Source of the DNA: Senegalia massiliensis
GTDB lineage: Bacteria; Bacillota; Clostridia; Tissierellales; SIT17
Reading direction: 5' to 3'
Assembly: GCF_900626135.1 (NCBI RefSeq)
Contig: NZ_LR130785.1
Coordinates: 1,887,569-1,951,568, forward strand
DNA length: 64,000 nucleotides
The notes beneath the pieces are model-generated. The model had not been told where the DNA came from. It made no database searches and was given only the letters and a program-made list of their open reading frames with translations. Shown here one piece after another: positions 54,759-63,954 of the stretch; position 1 is the stretch's first letter; every line of letters starts with the position of its first letter. Made by a program: the position numbers and the translations under genes.

Positions 54759-55748
54759 ATGAAAAAAGTTGCTATTATATTTAATGGTGGAACAATTTCT
54801 ATGAAAGTAGACCCTAGAATTAATGCTGCAATTCCAGCATTAAGCAGTCAAGAAATTATGTCTATGGTTACAAATATAGAAAAGTATGCTGATATTGAAA
54901 CAATTAATTTTTCAAAATTGCCAGGGCCACATATGACACCAGATCTAATGCTTGAACTATCAAATACTATTAAAAATATATTAAAACGTGAAGATATTGA
55001 TGGTGTAATTGTTACACATGGAACTGATACATTAGAAGAAACTGCATTTTTCTTAGAATTAAATATAAAATCAGAAAAACCTATTATTGTATTAGGAGCT
55101 ATGAGAAATGGATCTGAACTTGGTTATGATGGGCCAAGTAATTTATCAGCTGGTATCTGTACAGCAATTTCTGAAGAGTCTAAAGGTAAAGGTGTTCTAG
55201 TCGTAATGAACAATGAAGTTAATGCTGCAACTGAAGTTACAAAAACAAATACCTTATCTCTAGATACTTTTAAATCTCCAGAGTTTGGACCTTTAGGAAT
55301 AGTTGATAATGATGAAGTTCTATATTACAGAGAAAAAAAATCTCACGATCATATATTAAATATAGATAAATTAGAATCAAAAGTAGGATTAATTAAATGT
55401 GGAGCTGGAATGGATTCTGATATAATTGAATTTTACATAAATACTGGTTACAAAGGATTAGTTATAGAAGCAATGGGAAGAGGAAATGTTCCCCCTAGTA
55501 TGTTAGATGGAATAAAAAGAGCTATAAGTAAAAATATTCCAGTTATTATAGTCTCTAGATGTCCTACTGGAAGGGTATTAGATACTTATGGATATTTAGG
55601 CGCTGGTAAAATGTTAAGAGATATTGGTGCTATATTTGGATTTAACCTTCCAGGTCAAAAAGCCAGAATAAAATTAATGCTAGCACTTAGTATGACAAAA
55701 GATATTAATAAAATTAAAGATATATTTGAAAAAGATAGATTTAAATAG
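54759..55748 (+). CDS. ansA: L-asparaginase, type I
   Basis: 329 residues. NGGTISM supplies the first catalytic Thr and VTHGTDTLEETAFFL the second Thr-Asp pair. No signal peptide, so a cytosolic enzyme converting asparagine to aspartate and ammonia. AGGAGG before the ATG. The structured leader and terminator lie upstream. Confidence 0.93.
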   Translation: MKKVAIIFNGGTISMKVDPRINAAIPALSSQEIMSMVTNIEKYADIETINFSKLPGPHMTPDLMLELSNTIKNILKREDIDGVIVTHGTDTLEETAFFLELNIKSEKPIIVLGAMRNGSELGYDGPSNLSAGICTAISEESKGKGVLVVMNNEVNAATEVTKTNTLSLDTFKSPEFGPLGIVDNDEVLYYREKKSHDHILNIDKLESKVGLIKCGAGMDSDIIEFYINTGYKGLVIEAMGRGNVPPSMLDGIKRAISKNIPVIIVSRCPTGRVLDTYGYLGAGKMLRDIGAIFGFNLPGQKARIKLMLALSMTKDINKIKDIFEKDRFK

Positions 55749-55777
55749 GATCATATGATCCTATTTAAATCTATCTT
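55732..55777. terminator. 46-bp perfect palindrome shared by two convergent gene ends
   Basis: 23-bp perfect arms (core AAATAGGATCATATGATCCTATTT) contain the last codons and stop codons of both ansA and the convergent gene, so each strand's coding end also forms the terminator. Confidence 0.85.
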
Positions 55778-57081
55778 GAACTAAATATTGAACCTCTTCG
55801 TCTTCTACTTAAAAAATCTTCTATATCTTTTATCCTATCTTCTAACTCAGATATTCTTTTGTTTAGTTTTTCATATTCATTATTTTCTTTTATTGTAGAT
55901 TGTAATATCTTTGTTATTAATTTTTTATTTTCTTCTATTTCAATTTTAAGATCCTCTAAATCATCATAATCATAACTATATTTTTTTTTAGGCTTTATAT
56001 AATCTTTATTATTAGTTTCTATAGTATCACCACCTTTTGAATTTTTTTTAAAAGGTACTTTTTCAGCATTTTCAAGTTCTCCAAAACCTATAAAAGAAAT
56101 TTCTGGAGGAATAGTGCCAAATGAATAGTTTAATTTATAAATATTATTTTTTGAATTAGAGCTATATCCATATCTTAATAAATCTTTTCCTTTAGAATCA
56201 TTCCATAAATATGGACCTTCAAATTTTTTGCTACCTCTTCGTTTAACAGAACTCATTATTGATTTAAGTTCATACCAACAAACCCATATGTTTTCCTCTT
56301 CTAAAATAATTGTTGGGTACATACAGTTTGATAAATTAGATAAAACAGCCCTTGATTCCACTTTAGACTTTTCGTGGTCTAAACTTATATAATCACATAT
56401 AATTTTAAAATTTTCATCTTGCTTTGCTGAATAACTCATTAGTAACTTTGAGTTATCTATACCTAAAGTATCTAAATAATATTTCTCATATTTTTCTTCA
56501 TTTATTACTATTTCATCTCCTAATTGGTTTTTCTCTAGATTAAAATATCTTAGTTCTATATTATGATAATAATTCTTAAAGTTCATATATGATATAATTA
56601 CTCCTTGATTGTAAAGTGTTATATTATATGGGTTTAAAATGCCATTTGTTTCTATAGTAAATAATTTATTTTTAACAACATTGTCATTGTACACAACCAA
56701 ATGCATCAATTCATAATAATTTTTTTGAACACTTTTTTGAAAATAGAATATATGAATATTATCATATAATTTTATCATTTGTGGCTCATAAATTTTATTT
56801 GAATTTTCAACTACAATTTTATGATTCCAATTCCCACTTAAATAAGTTGAAAAATAAATATTATTATTTTTGTTTTCTTGATAAAAAACATTTATATTAT
56901 TCTTACGATCTATAAAAGAATAAAAATGTTCATTACAATTTTTAACTAAAACTTCTTTTTTATTTTTTGATAATATTTTGTCATATGTTATAAAGTTAAT
57001 ATCTTCATCTTTATGCAATAAATTATATATATTACCAAAAGAATCAGTTAATAAATATGATGAATTTTTAAGTAAAGACAT
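55771..57081 (-). CDS. hypothetical protein: beta-rich repeat region plus C-terminal coiled coil
   Basis: 436 residues, family not recognised. The first about 330 residues contain repeated aromatic strand segments (NIYFSTYLSGNWNHKIVV, NIHIFYFQKSV, NIWVCWYELKSIM) like a beta-propeller of exo-sialidase type. A Lys/Asp linker follows, then a coiled coil (about 375-425, KLNKRISELEDRIKDIEDFL) and a basic tail RRRRGSIFSSR. No signal peptide. It is divergent from the Cys-rich gene and may share its context. A spore-coat role is only a guess. Confidence 0.6.
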   Translation of the reverse strand: MSLLKNSSYLLTDSFGNIYNLLHKDEDINFITYDKILSKNKKEVLVKNCNEHFYSFIDRKNNINVFYQENKNNNIYFSTYLSGNWNHKIVVENSNKIYEPQMIKLYDNIHIFYFQKSVQKNYYELMHLVVYNDNVVKNKLFTIETNGILNPYNITLYNQGVIISYMNFKNYYHNIELRYFNLEKNQLGDEIVINEEKYEKYYLDTLGIDNSKLLMSYSAKQDENFKIICDYISLDHEKSKVESRAVLSNLSNCMYPTIILEEENIWVCWYELKSIMSSVKRRGSKKFEGPYLWNDSKGKDLLRYGYSSNSKNNIYKLNYSFGTIPPEISFIGFGELENAEKVPFKKNSKGGDTIETNNKDYIKPKKKYSYDYDDLEDLKIEIEENKKLITKILQSTIKENNEYEKLNKRISELEDRIKDIEDFLSRRRRGSIFSSR

Positions 57082-57238
57082 AAGTACCTCCTTTCTATTA
57101 ACTATAAAACTTATTTATATAATTCTATTTAAGTCATTATAAAAATATTACTTTTATAATAATTGTAACAGTTTATTAGTTTTAGAATATATTGAAAGTA
57201 GGAAGTATAATTCCAATATGTTTTAGGGAGGAAAAATA

Positions 57239-58168
57239 ATGAAACGAAAAAATAATAATGATCTTCTAGATTTAACACAACCAGAACAATGCTGTGAAGC
57301 TACAACAGGTTGTAAATTTGACGGTTCTTTAAAAAATGTAGTATCAGAACCAATATATGTTCAAAAGGTATATGATGCTGCTCTATTTAATTTACAAGGG
57401 TTACGCACAGTAGCAAGACAGAGATTTAGACCAAATTTACCAGCAGGATCTAGAATTCTGAGAGTTCTTGACATTAGATGTAGAAAATTCTTCAATCCAG
57501 AAGATATAAAATGTCCTGAGAATTTAAAACTTACACCTACTACAGAGATATCAGGTGCAAGTTTTGTAAAAGATGGCGAATGTGATGTTTTAGTAACAGG
57601 CCCAGATGGTAAGAAAAGTCAAAAATTAATATATGCAGATACTTCAGATTGTGATAAAGAAAACAAAGGTACTCCAATATTTGGTACTCAAAATATTGAT
57701 ATAACTGGTAATGTAATCGTAGAAATTGATATAATATATGCAGATGATTGTGGAGATAGAAACAAAACTACTTTAACAGCTAATGTATCATTAGACCCAC
57801 TTACTTTAACAAATTTCTTTGAATTATGTTTACCTTCAGTATTTGATGGAGCTTTCTTGCCAAGATTTACTGAATTCTGTAACTTGTCTTGTGAAACAAG
57901 ACTTGCTACTCAGAGCATAACTAGGGACTTAAATGTGAATCCTAATGGTGCAGTTAGAGGAAACTTACTAATTTCATTATGTGTCACTTGTGAAAAGAAA
58001 ATAATCGTTCCAGTACAATTATGTGTATTATCAACTGGTTTCCCTCAATTAGCAGCAGAGATTGCACCGATATGTGAAACTTTCCCATCATTATTCCCTA
58101 ATCAAATAGATGAAACTAATAAAAAAGATCATCATCATTGTGCAGTAAGTGAAGATATAGAAGATTAA
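57239..58168 (+). CDS. Cys-rich hypothetical protein, probable spore-surface component
   Basis: 309 residues with 16 cysteines, starting with PEQCCEATTGCKF and ending in an Asp/His tail (DHHHC, then acidic). It has no signal peptide or membrane segment; the middle looks beta-rich. Many Cys in a leaderless clostridial protein suggests a crosslinked spore-coat protein (inference, family not recognised). GGGAGG precedes the ATG. A GAATAT at 57185 and GTATAATT at 57205, 14 bases apart, loosely resemble a sporulation sigma-E/K promoter. Confidence 0.6.
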   Translation: MKRKNNNDLLDLTQPEQCCEATTGCKFDGSLKNVVSEPIYVQKVYDAALFNLQGLRTVARQRFRPNLPAGSRILRVLDIRCRKFFNPEDIKCPENLKLTPTTEISGASFVKDGECDVLVTGPDGKKSQKLIYADTSDCDKENKGTPIFGTQNIDITGNVIVEIDIIYADDCGDRNKTTLTANVSLDPLTLTNFFELCLPSVFDGAFLPRFTEFCNLSCETRLATQSITRDLNVNPNGAVRGNLLISLCVTCEKKIIVPVQLCVLSTGFPQLAAEIAPICETFPSLFPNQIDETNKKDHHHCAVSEDIED

Positions 58169-58169
58169 T

Positions 58170-58220
58170 TAAAATAATTAAAGCTAGAACTGATTATCAG
58201 TTCTAGCTTTAATTATTTTA
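58170..58220. terminator. bidirectional terminator
   Basis: A 24-bp stem (core AAAGCTAGAACTGA/TCAGTTCTAGCTTT) with a 3-base loop between convergent genes. Confidence 0.9.
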
Positions 58221-58224
58221 TACT

Positions 58225-59202
58225 CTATGCTAATTTTTCATTTTGACTATTCATATTTGAGTATTTACCACATTTATCTTGCCATCTAGCTAATATTTTA
58301 TCATTTGAAACAATCTCTACTACTTCACACATATTAGGACAATCCTTACATTCAAATCCTCTTACACTATATTTTAATTTTACTTTATCAATCCCTCTAA
58401 ACTTTGTTCCATTTGTTTTTTTAACTTTATCCTTTGCAAGTATAGCTGCACCAATAGCTCCCATACAATCATGATGTTCTGGAACAAATATCTCCTTATT
58501 TAAATGCTTTTTAAAAGCTTTGATAATACCTTTATTAGCAGCTACACCTCCTTGGAATACTATCGGTCCTTCTATCTTTTTTCCTTTTGCTAAATTGTTT
58601 ATATAGTTTCTTACTAATGCTTCACATAATCCATTTAAAATATCTTCATAATTATGTCCTAATTGCTGTTTATGAATCATATCTGACTCTGCAAATACTG
58701 CACATCTTCCTGCAATTCTAACAGGATTATTAGATTTTATAGCTATATCACCAAAATCTTTTATGTCAATATTTAGTCGTTGAGCCTGTCTATCTAAAAA
58801 TGATCCAGTTCCTGCAGCACATATTGTATTCATAGCAAAATCTGTAACAATACCATTATCAATTAGTATAATCTTAGAATCCTGTCCTCCAATTTCTAAA
58901 ATAGTTTTAACATCAGGTATAAAGTTTATAGCTGCTATAGCATGAGAAGTTATTTCATTTTTTACTATATCAGCACCTAAAATTATATTTGCTAAATTCC
59001 TTCCACTTCCTGTAGTACCTACACCTTTAATATCATTATCACTATAGTTTTCTCCTATTTTCTTCATTAACTCTGTAATTACCTTTATAGGGTTTCCTTT
59101 AGTTCTAACGTAGTTTTTTTCTATTATATTATTATTATCATCTAACAAAACTACATTTGTACTTACAGAGCCTACATCAACTCCCAAGAATAATTTGTTC
59201 AT
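58225..59202 (-). CDS. acyl-CoA dehydratase activase (BadF/HgdC family ATPase)
   Basis: 325 residues, ASKHA-type ATPase. GVDVGSVSTNVVLLDD (phosphate 1), GGQDSKIILID and NTICAAGTGSFLDRQAQRL, whose Cys is a ligand of the [4Fe-4S] cluster shared by a homodimer. An additional Cys cluster at the end (CKDCPNMCEVVE, then DKCGKY) is unlike the classical HgdC. It would pass electrons by ATP hydrolysis to the two dehydratase-like proteins encoded directly upstream, and overlaps the first by 26 bases. Confidence 0.85.
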   Translation of the reverse strand: MNKLFLGVDVGSVSTNVVLLDDNNNIIEKNYVRTKGNPIKVITELMKKIGENYSDNDIKGVGTTGSGRNLANIILGADIVKNEITSHAIAAINFIPDVKTILEIGGQDSKIILIDNGIVTDFAMNTICAAGTGSFLDRQAQRLNIDIKDFGDIAIKSNNPVRIAGRCAVFAESDMIHKQQLGHNYEDILNGLCEALVRNYINNLAKGKKIEGPIVFQGGVAANKGIIKAFKKHLNKEIFVPEHHDCMGAIGAAILAKDKVKKTNGTKFRGIDKVKLKYSVRGFECKDCPNMCEVVEIVSNDKILARWQDKCGKYSNMNSQNEKLA

Positions 59203-60286
59203 TTTCTTGCTCCTTTCTCTTTTTTACTAAATCAATAAATGCTTCTATTCTTGTTTGATATCCTGCTTCTCCAGTAAGTTCATCAACTATTAAAGTCATT
59301 ATTGGGATATCATAATCTTTTTTAATAGTTGGCATTATACTCTCTGCTACTATTTCTGGCATACAATTAAAGGGAAGAATTTGAATTAACCCATCATAAT
59401 TCTCTTCTGCGTATATAATTGCACTACCTACTGTTTCCCTTCCATGGCCCCCTACTAAAGTAGGTAAATAAGGTTTTGCTTTATTCCATTTTATTTTTTC
59501 ACTACTTATACCTAAGTTTCCAAGTCCTAGATGATGTGATACCCATTTACTTGGAGTTAAAGATTTGTCTACTATTATCCCCATATGACCTAATTTTTTT
59601 TCAATTTCTAAGTTTGCATAAGGTTCAATTATAGTATATATTTCACCAATAATACCTATTCTAATTTGATTACTTTCTTTATATTCTTTTAAATTATTTA
59701 ATCTATCAAAACTTGTATCTATAAGTTTTCTTATACCGTATGTACCTTTAACATCCTCAATAGTAGAATAAAAATAATCCATTATATTATCAACTTTATA
59801 CTTCTCATGAACTACAGCTCTTTTATAATTTGAATAATTTAACAAATTATCAGATAAATACAATGTTTTCTTAGCATTTATAATTGCTTTTACAATTTTA
59901 AAAATATTATTTGTACCAGCTACTTTTATTATTTCATCTACTAAATTTTTAAATTGTCCTTCTGGAGGGTCCAGACTAATAAAATTAATGTTATATCCTA
60001 AGTCTCTTAATATCTTTCTCTCCATATCAGCATAAAATCCAAATCTGCAAGGTCCACAACTTCCAGTTATTATTATAGTATCTGCTCCTTTTTCTATACT
60101 TTCTATATAATTTCCTATATTTATTTTTAATGGCATACATATAGATTCTGGAGAATGTTTAATCCCTAATTCTAATGTTTTTTTTGTTATTGGAGGTGGT
60201 AATATTACGTCTCTATCTAAATCCTCCAATAATCCTTTAGCAGCAATATATACATTACCCATATGTGGAAAAGTAATCTTCATCAT
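59177..60286 (-). CDS. 2-hydroxyacyl-CoA dehydratase-like protein (HgdB/CoA-activase-associated)
   Basis: 369 residues. MKITFPHMGNVYIAAKGLLEDL start, HSPESICMPLKINIGNYI, TGSCGPCRFGFYADMERKIL and LPFNCMPEIVAESIMP give the conserved Cys positions of the dehydratase D-component family. The C-terminal part (DELTGEAGYQTRIEAFIDLV) is that of the activase-associated group usually found as one domain of a very large fused protein. Substrate unknown. ATG pair after GGAGGG; overlaps the previous gene by 32 bases. Confidence 0.75.
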   Translation of the reverse strand: MMKITFPHMGNVYIAAKGLLEDLDRDVILPPPITKKTLELGIKHSPESICMPLKINIGNYIESIEKGADTIIITGSCGPCRFGFYADMERKILRDLGYNINFISLDPPEGQFKNLVDEIIKVAGTNNIFKIVKAIINAKKTLYLSDNLLNYSNYKRAVVHEKYKVDNIMDYFYSTIEDVKGTYGIRKLIDTSFDRLNNLKEYKESNQIRIGIIGEIYTIIEPYANLEIEKKLGHMGIIVDKSLTPSKWVSHHLGLGNLGISSEKIKWNKAKPYLPTLVGGHGRETVGSAIIYAEENYDGLIQILPFNCMPEIVAESIMPTIKKDYDIPIMTLIVDELTGEAGYQTRIEAFIDLVKKRKEQENEQIILGS

Positions 60287-61241
60287 TTGCCCTCCATTTA
60301 ATCATATCTATAAAAGCTTCTATTCTAGTATTTACTCCTACTTCACCTGAATGTTCATCTAAAGTAATTAAATTAAATGGTATATTTTTTATTTTTGATT
60401 CTCTTTCTACCATATCAATTAATATTGAATCTAGACCACATCCAAAAGAAGAAACAAAGATAATTCCATCAATATTTCTTTCATTAATCATATACATTGA
60501 TGCTCCAACAATTTTCTTTCCTGATGTCCAAAACATTCTCTTTGGTATTTTTGAAATATAAAATTCAATTTCTTTTTCTTGTACCATATTAGGAGTAATT
60601 ATATTTACATCCATATTATTTAATTTAGTAAATATATCCATATTAATATAATCATCATATAAATTATAATGATGACCAATTAATAAAATATTTAAGTTTT
60701 TATTTTTATATTCTAATTTTTTATTACTATTTTTTTCAATAATACTATTTGGATTTAATCCATTATTTAATAATATTTTATAATCATTATGTTTTTCTTG
60801 AGATCTTATATATGCATTTCGTATTTTCATATAATTATTTGTTACTTTAGATCCCGCTCTATAGACTTCTTTTAAAAGGTACATCTTTCTTTTTCTAAGA
60901 TTAATTTCTACATCTATTATTTCTGGTAAATCTGGAATTGTATTTTTCACCATGGCAGGTAATCCTAATATTTTAGGACATTCGTATTCACTTTTTTGAA
61001 CACTTATTATCCTAGGTATAAATAAATAATCTACATCATCTTTTATACTATATACATGACCATGAAATATCTTTACTGGCAAACAAGCATCATCTATTGA
61101 GTTTAATGCTCCCATATTTAAAATGTCTTTATTTGTCTTTTTTGATACTATAACTTCTGCTCCAAGTTGAGTAAAAAATTCATTCCACAAGGGAAAAAAA
61201 TCAAAATAATTCATTCCACGTGGTATTCCTATTTTTATCAT
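60255..61241 (-). CDS. DUF2229-type activase-associated protein
   Basis: About 328 residues from the ATG at 61241 with GGAGG upstream. It starts IKIGIPRGMNYFDFFPLWNEFF and shares the dehydratase-like fold with the neighbour: SIDDACLPVKIFHGHVY, SSFGCGLDSILIDMVERE and DEHSGEVGVNTRIEAFIDMI. This is the DUF2229 group of CoA-activase-related proteins. First gene of the three-gene unit; reaction not known. Confidence 0.72.
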   Translation of the reverse strand: MIKIGIPRGMNYFDFFPLWNEFFTQLGAEVIVSKKTNKDILNMGALNSIDDACLPVKIFHGHVYSIKDDVDYLFIPRIISVQKSEYECPKILGLPAMVKNTIPDLPEIIDVEINLRKRKMYLLKEVYRAGSKVTNNYMKIRNAYIRSQEKHNDYKILLNNGLNPNSIIEKNSNKKLEYKNKNLNILLIGHHYNLYDDYINMDIFTKLNNMDVNIITPNMVQEKEIEFYISKIPKRMFWTSGKKIVGASMYMINERNIDGIIFVSSFGCGLDSILIDMVERESKIKNIPFNLITLDEHSGEVGVNTRIEAFIDMIKWRANDEDYFSTYG

Positions 61242-61300
61242 ATTTAACCTCCAATCCACTCATTATTATGGACAAATTTCGAATTATTATTCTAATTAAA

Positions 61301-61340
61301 GCATAAAAAAAGTTCTCATTAATGAGAACTTTTTTTATGC
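61301..61340. terminator. 40-bp perfect palindrome terminator
   Basis: 20-bp arms (core AGTTCTCATTAATGAGAACT, A7 and T7 flanks) across the stop codon of the helical protein gene. Confidence 0.9.
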
Positions 61341-62674
61341 TTTAATATATTATAAACTTCATTCATAATATATTGAATCTCTTTTCTATCATTATTAAAT
61401 TCTATACTACTTTTTAAATAATCAAAAAAATCATCAGGAGTATTAAATGGAACTTCTAATAATGTAAGTATTTTTTTCATTCTAATCTTTCTGTTTGGAT
61501 TATCCATATTTTTTATATTTCTTTCAATAAACTCTATAAAATTATCAATTAATTTATCTAAATAATTTTGTTCTATTAATTCATCATTTTTAATCAATAA
61601 TTCTTCACTTTCAATATAGTAATCATTTAAATAAGATAATATCTTTTCAGTTTTAGAATATATATTTTTTAAATTTTTATCTATTTCTATATTATTATTT
61701 ATTATGTTTTTTGTATCTTCTTGATATGCTTTAGTTGCTTTCATTAAATCACGTTCAATCTCATTTGATTTATTTAACAACATTTTATAGTCATATTTTG
61801 TTAGATCTTGTAAAAATATTTCTACTTTCTTTTTATCTTCTTTATCCATTTCATCAATTATTATATTAACAATAATAAATTTATTTATTATTAAACCTAA
61901 TTCTCTAAGAAACTCTAATAAATCTTCAATTTCTCTTATTATATTTTTAGAATCTATAAAATTTTTGTCCAATTCTTCTTCAGTAATGTTTTTATAATCA
62001 ACTTCTTTATAATTTTGAGTAATTCTAAAATATTTATCGAATGCATTAACATATTCCCATTCAAGTGTTCCATTAAAAATACTTTTATATCTTTTAAATA
62101 AAATTTCACACTTTTCTTTATTTAAATTCTTAAAACTTTTCTTAAATGAATTTGACAATATTGAATAATATTTTTGTTTAGTTATTTTCATTGGTATAAC
62201 CCAAATAACTTCAGCTATTTTTTGATTTATAGTCATCTTATCTATCATTAAATAATCATATATTTTTTTGTAAAAATCTTCAAAAGCTATAGGTATGTTT
62301 TTATCAAACTGCTTTCTTGATAATAAATCATAATATATATTATTATAATAAGATATTTCTGTAAGATATCTTGATAAATCCATTAATGTTTTATGAATGT
62401 TATTTCTTATATTAATATAATAACTTATATTTTTTTCACTTATATTTGAAAAGTCATCTTTTATATTAATTATATTGTTAAATATTTCAGTTTTTAAATC
62501 AAGAATTTTTGTATTTTGGTTTTCTAAATTAGATATAATATCTCTTATTTTTTCTTCATTTTTTATAATGCTTTTTTCTCTAAAAAATATTTCCAAAATA
62601 GATAATTTCATGATAACATTATTTTGATTTTTTGATGAAACTTTAATATTATTTATCAGTTCATTTTTGTCCAT
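61319..62674 (-). CDS. hypothetical helical/coiled-coil protein
   Basis: 451 residues from the ATG at 62674, eight bases after GAGG; the GTG three codons upstream is part of that site. Almost wholly alpha-helical with long Lys/Glu/Asn/Ile segments (KNEEKIRDIISNLENQNTKI, EIERDLMKATKAYQEDTKNI), no membrane segment, no recognised domain. Divergent from the exonuclease-like gene. Confidence 0.6.
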   Translation of the reverse strand: MDKNELINNIKVSSKNQNNVIMKLSILEIFFREKSIIKNEEKIRDIISNLENQNTKILDLKTEIFNNIINIKDDFSNISEKNISYYINIRNNIHKTLMDLSRYLTEISYYNNIYYDLLSRKQFDKNIPIAFEDFYKKIYDYLMIDKMTINQKIAEVIWVIPMKITKQKYYSILSNSFKKSFKNLNKEKCEILFKRYKSIFNGTLEWEYVNAFDKYFRITQNYKEVDYKNITEEELDKNFIDSKNIIREIEDLLEFLRELGLIINKFIIVNIIIDEMDKEDKKKVEIFLQDLTKYDYKMLLNKSNEIERDLMKATKAYQEDTKNIINNNIEIDKNLKNIYSKTEKILSYLNDYYIESEELLIKNDELIEQNYLDKLIDNFIEFIERNIKNMDNPNRKIRMKKILTLLEVPFNTPDDFFDYLKSSIEFNNDRKEIQYIMNEVYNILKHKKSSH

Positions 62675-62810
62675 TTTATCCACCTCTATATTTATATTAT
62701 CATTTATTATTTAAAATTTCATTATTTATATTATATTTATTAATTAAATAATTTTACTATATAGATTAAATGATTTATAATGTAAGTTGATAGAATTTGG
62801 AGGTATTATA

Positions 62811-63827
62811 ATGGAAATAATCACATATGAATCAAAAGAAATTATAGCTTTACCTGAAGAAATCAAAAATAAAATTAAAAATAATAGTTATTGTTTTTTT
62901 GATATAGAAACTACAGGTTTTAATAGATATAAAAATAAAGTTATGTTAATAGGAATACTCTATCCAACTTATAAAGGAAGTAAAATAATTCAATTCTTTT
63001 CAGAAAACCCATATGAGGAAAAAGAAATGCTAATAAAATTTATTGCTTTTATTTCAAAATTCAAATATTTAATTTCGTTTAACGGAGATACATTTGATAT
63101 TCCTTTTTTAAATAGTAGAATCAAAACTAATTCAATAGATTATAATATAAATAAAAATAATAATATTGATTTGTTGAAAATTGCAAGAAAAAATAAAAAT
63201 ATATTAGAATTAGAAAACTGTAAATTAAAAACTATTGAAAATAAATTAGGGATAGAAAGAAACGATATGATTTCTGGAAAAGATAGTATAGATTTATATT
63301 ATGATTATATGAAAAATAAAGATGAAAAAATAAAAAATATTATTTTAGGCCATAATCATGATGATATTTACTATTTACCAAAAATACTAGAAATATATGA
63401 TTTAATAAAAATAAAATCTAATGTTAGTTTTATTTTTACTTTTGGAAATAATAAAGTTAAATTTAATACAGATATAAGAAATATTGATTTAAATGAAGAA
63501 ATACTAAGCATATATGGTAACTCTAACTATTTAAATTTAAATGATCAAATATATTATAGAGACAACTATAATTTTAGATGGAAAGCTAAGAATGGTTTGT
63601 TTTCTTTAAACATATCTCTAAAGAAAGGAAAATTATCTACAGGTAAGTATTGTTATTATTTAGATCAAAATAAATGTGATTTATCACTAAATTTAAAAGA
63701 TCAGACAAAATATAACTTACCTTCTAATTTAATAATTATAAAAGATGATAAAAAATTTATTTATGAAAATCTAACGATACTATTTCAATCAATTATGAAT
63801 GAAATACTAAATAAACTCACTAGATAA
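62811..63827 (+). CDS. YprB-like ribonuclease H-fold exonuclease
   Basis: 338 residues from the ATG at 62811, with GGAGG upstream; the eight extra residues of the longer frame precede that site. The N-terminal DEDD-type exonuclease domain (about 25-195) has FFDIETTGF (Asp-Glu), ISFNGDTFDIPFL (Asp) and LGHNHDDIYYLPK (His-x-x-Asp region). The last about 140 residues are beta-rich and unrecognised. YprB-like proteins are predicted 3'-5' exonucleases. Confidence 0.8.
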   Translation: MEIITYESKEIIALPEEIKNKIKNNSYCFFDIETTGFNRYKNKVMLIGILYPTYKGSKIIQFFSENPYEEKEMLIKFIAFISKFKYLISFNGDTFDIPFLNSRIKTNSIDYNINKNNNIDLLKIARKNKNILELENCKLKTIENKLGIERNDMISGKDSIDLYYDYMKNKDEKIKNIILGHNHDDIYYLPKILEIYDLIKIKSNVSFIFTFGNNKVKFNTDIRNIDLNEEILSIYGNSNYLNLNDQIYYRDNYNFRWKAKNGLFSLNISLKKGKLSTGKYCYYLDQNKCDLSLNLKDQTKYNLPSNLIIIKDDKKFIYENLTILFQSIMNEILNKLTR

Positions 63828-63836
63828 TTGTATATT

Positions 63837-63873
63837 AAAAAAGCTTCTAAACTTTAAGTTTAGAAGCTTTTTT
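63837..63873 (+). terminator. terminator of the exonuclease-like gene
   Basis: AAAAAAGCTTCTAAACTT/AAGTTTAGAAGCTTTTTT with a single-base centre, between this gene and the tRNA genes; it could also end the tRNA transcript. Confidence 0.9.
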
Positions 63874-63875
63874 AG

Positions 63876-63952
<77 letters not shown>

Positions 63953-63954
63953 AG

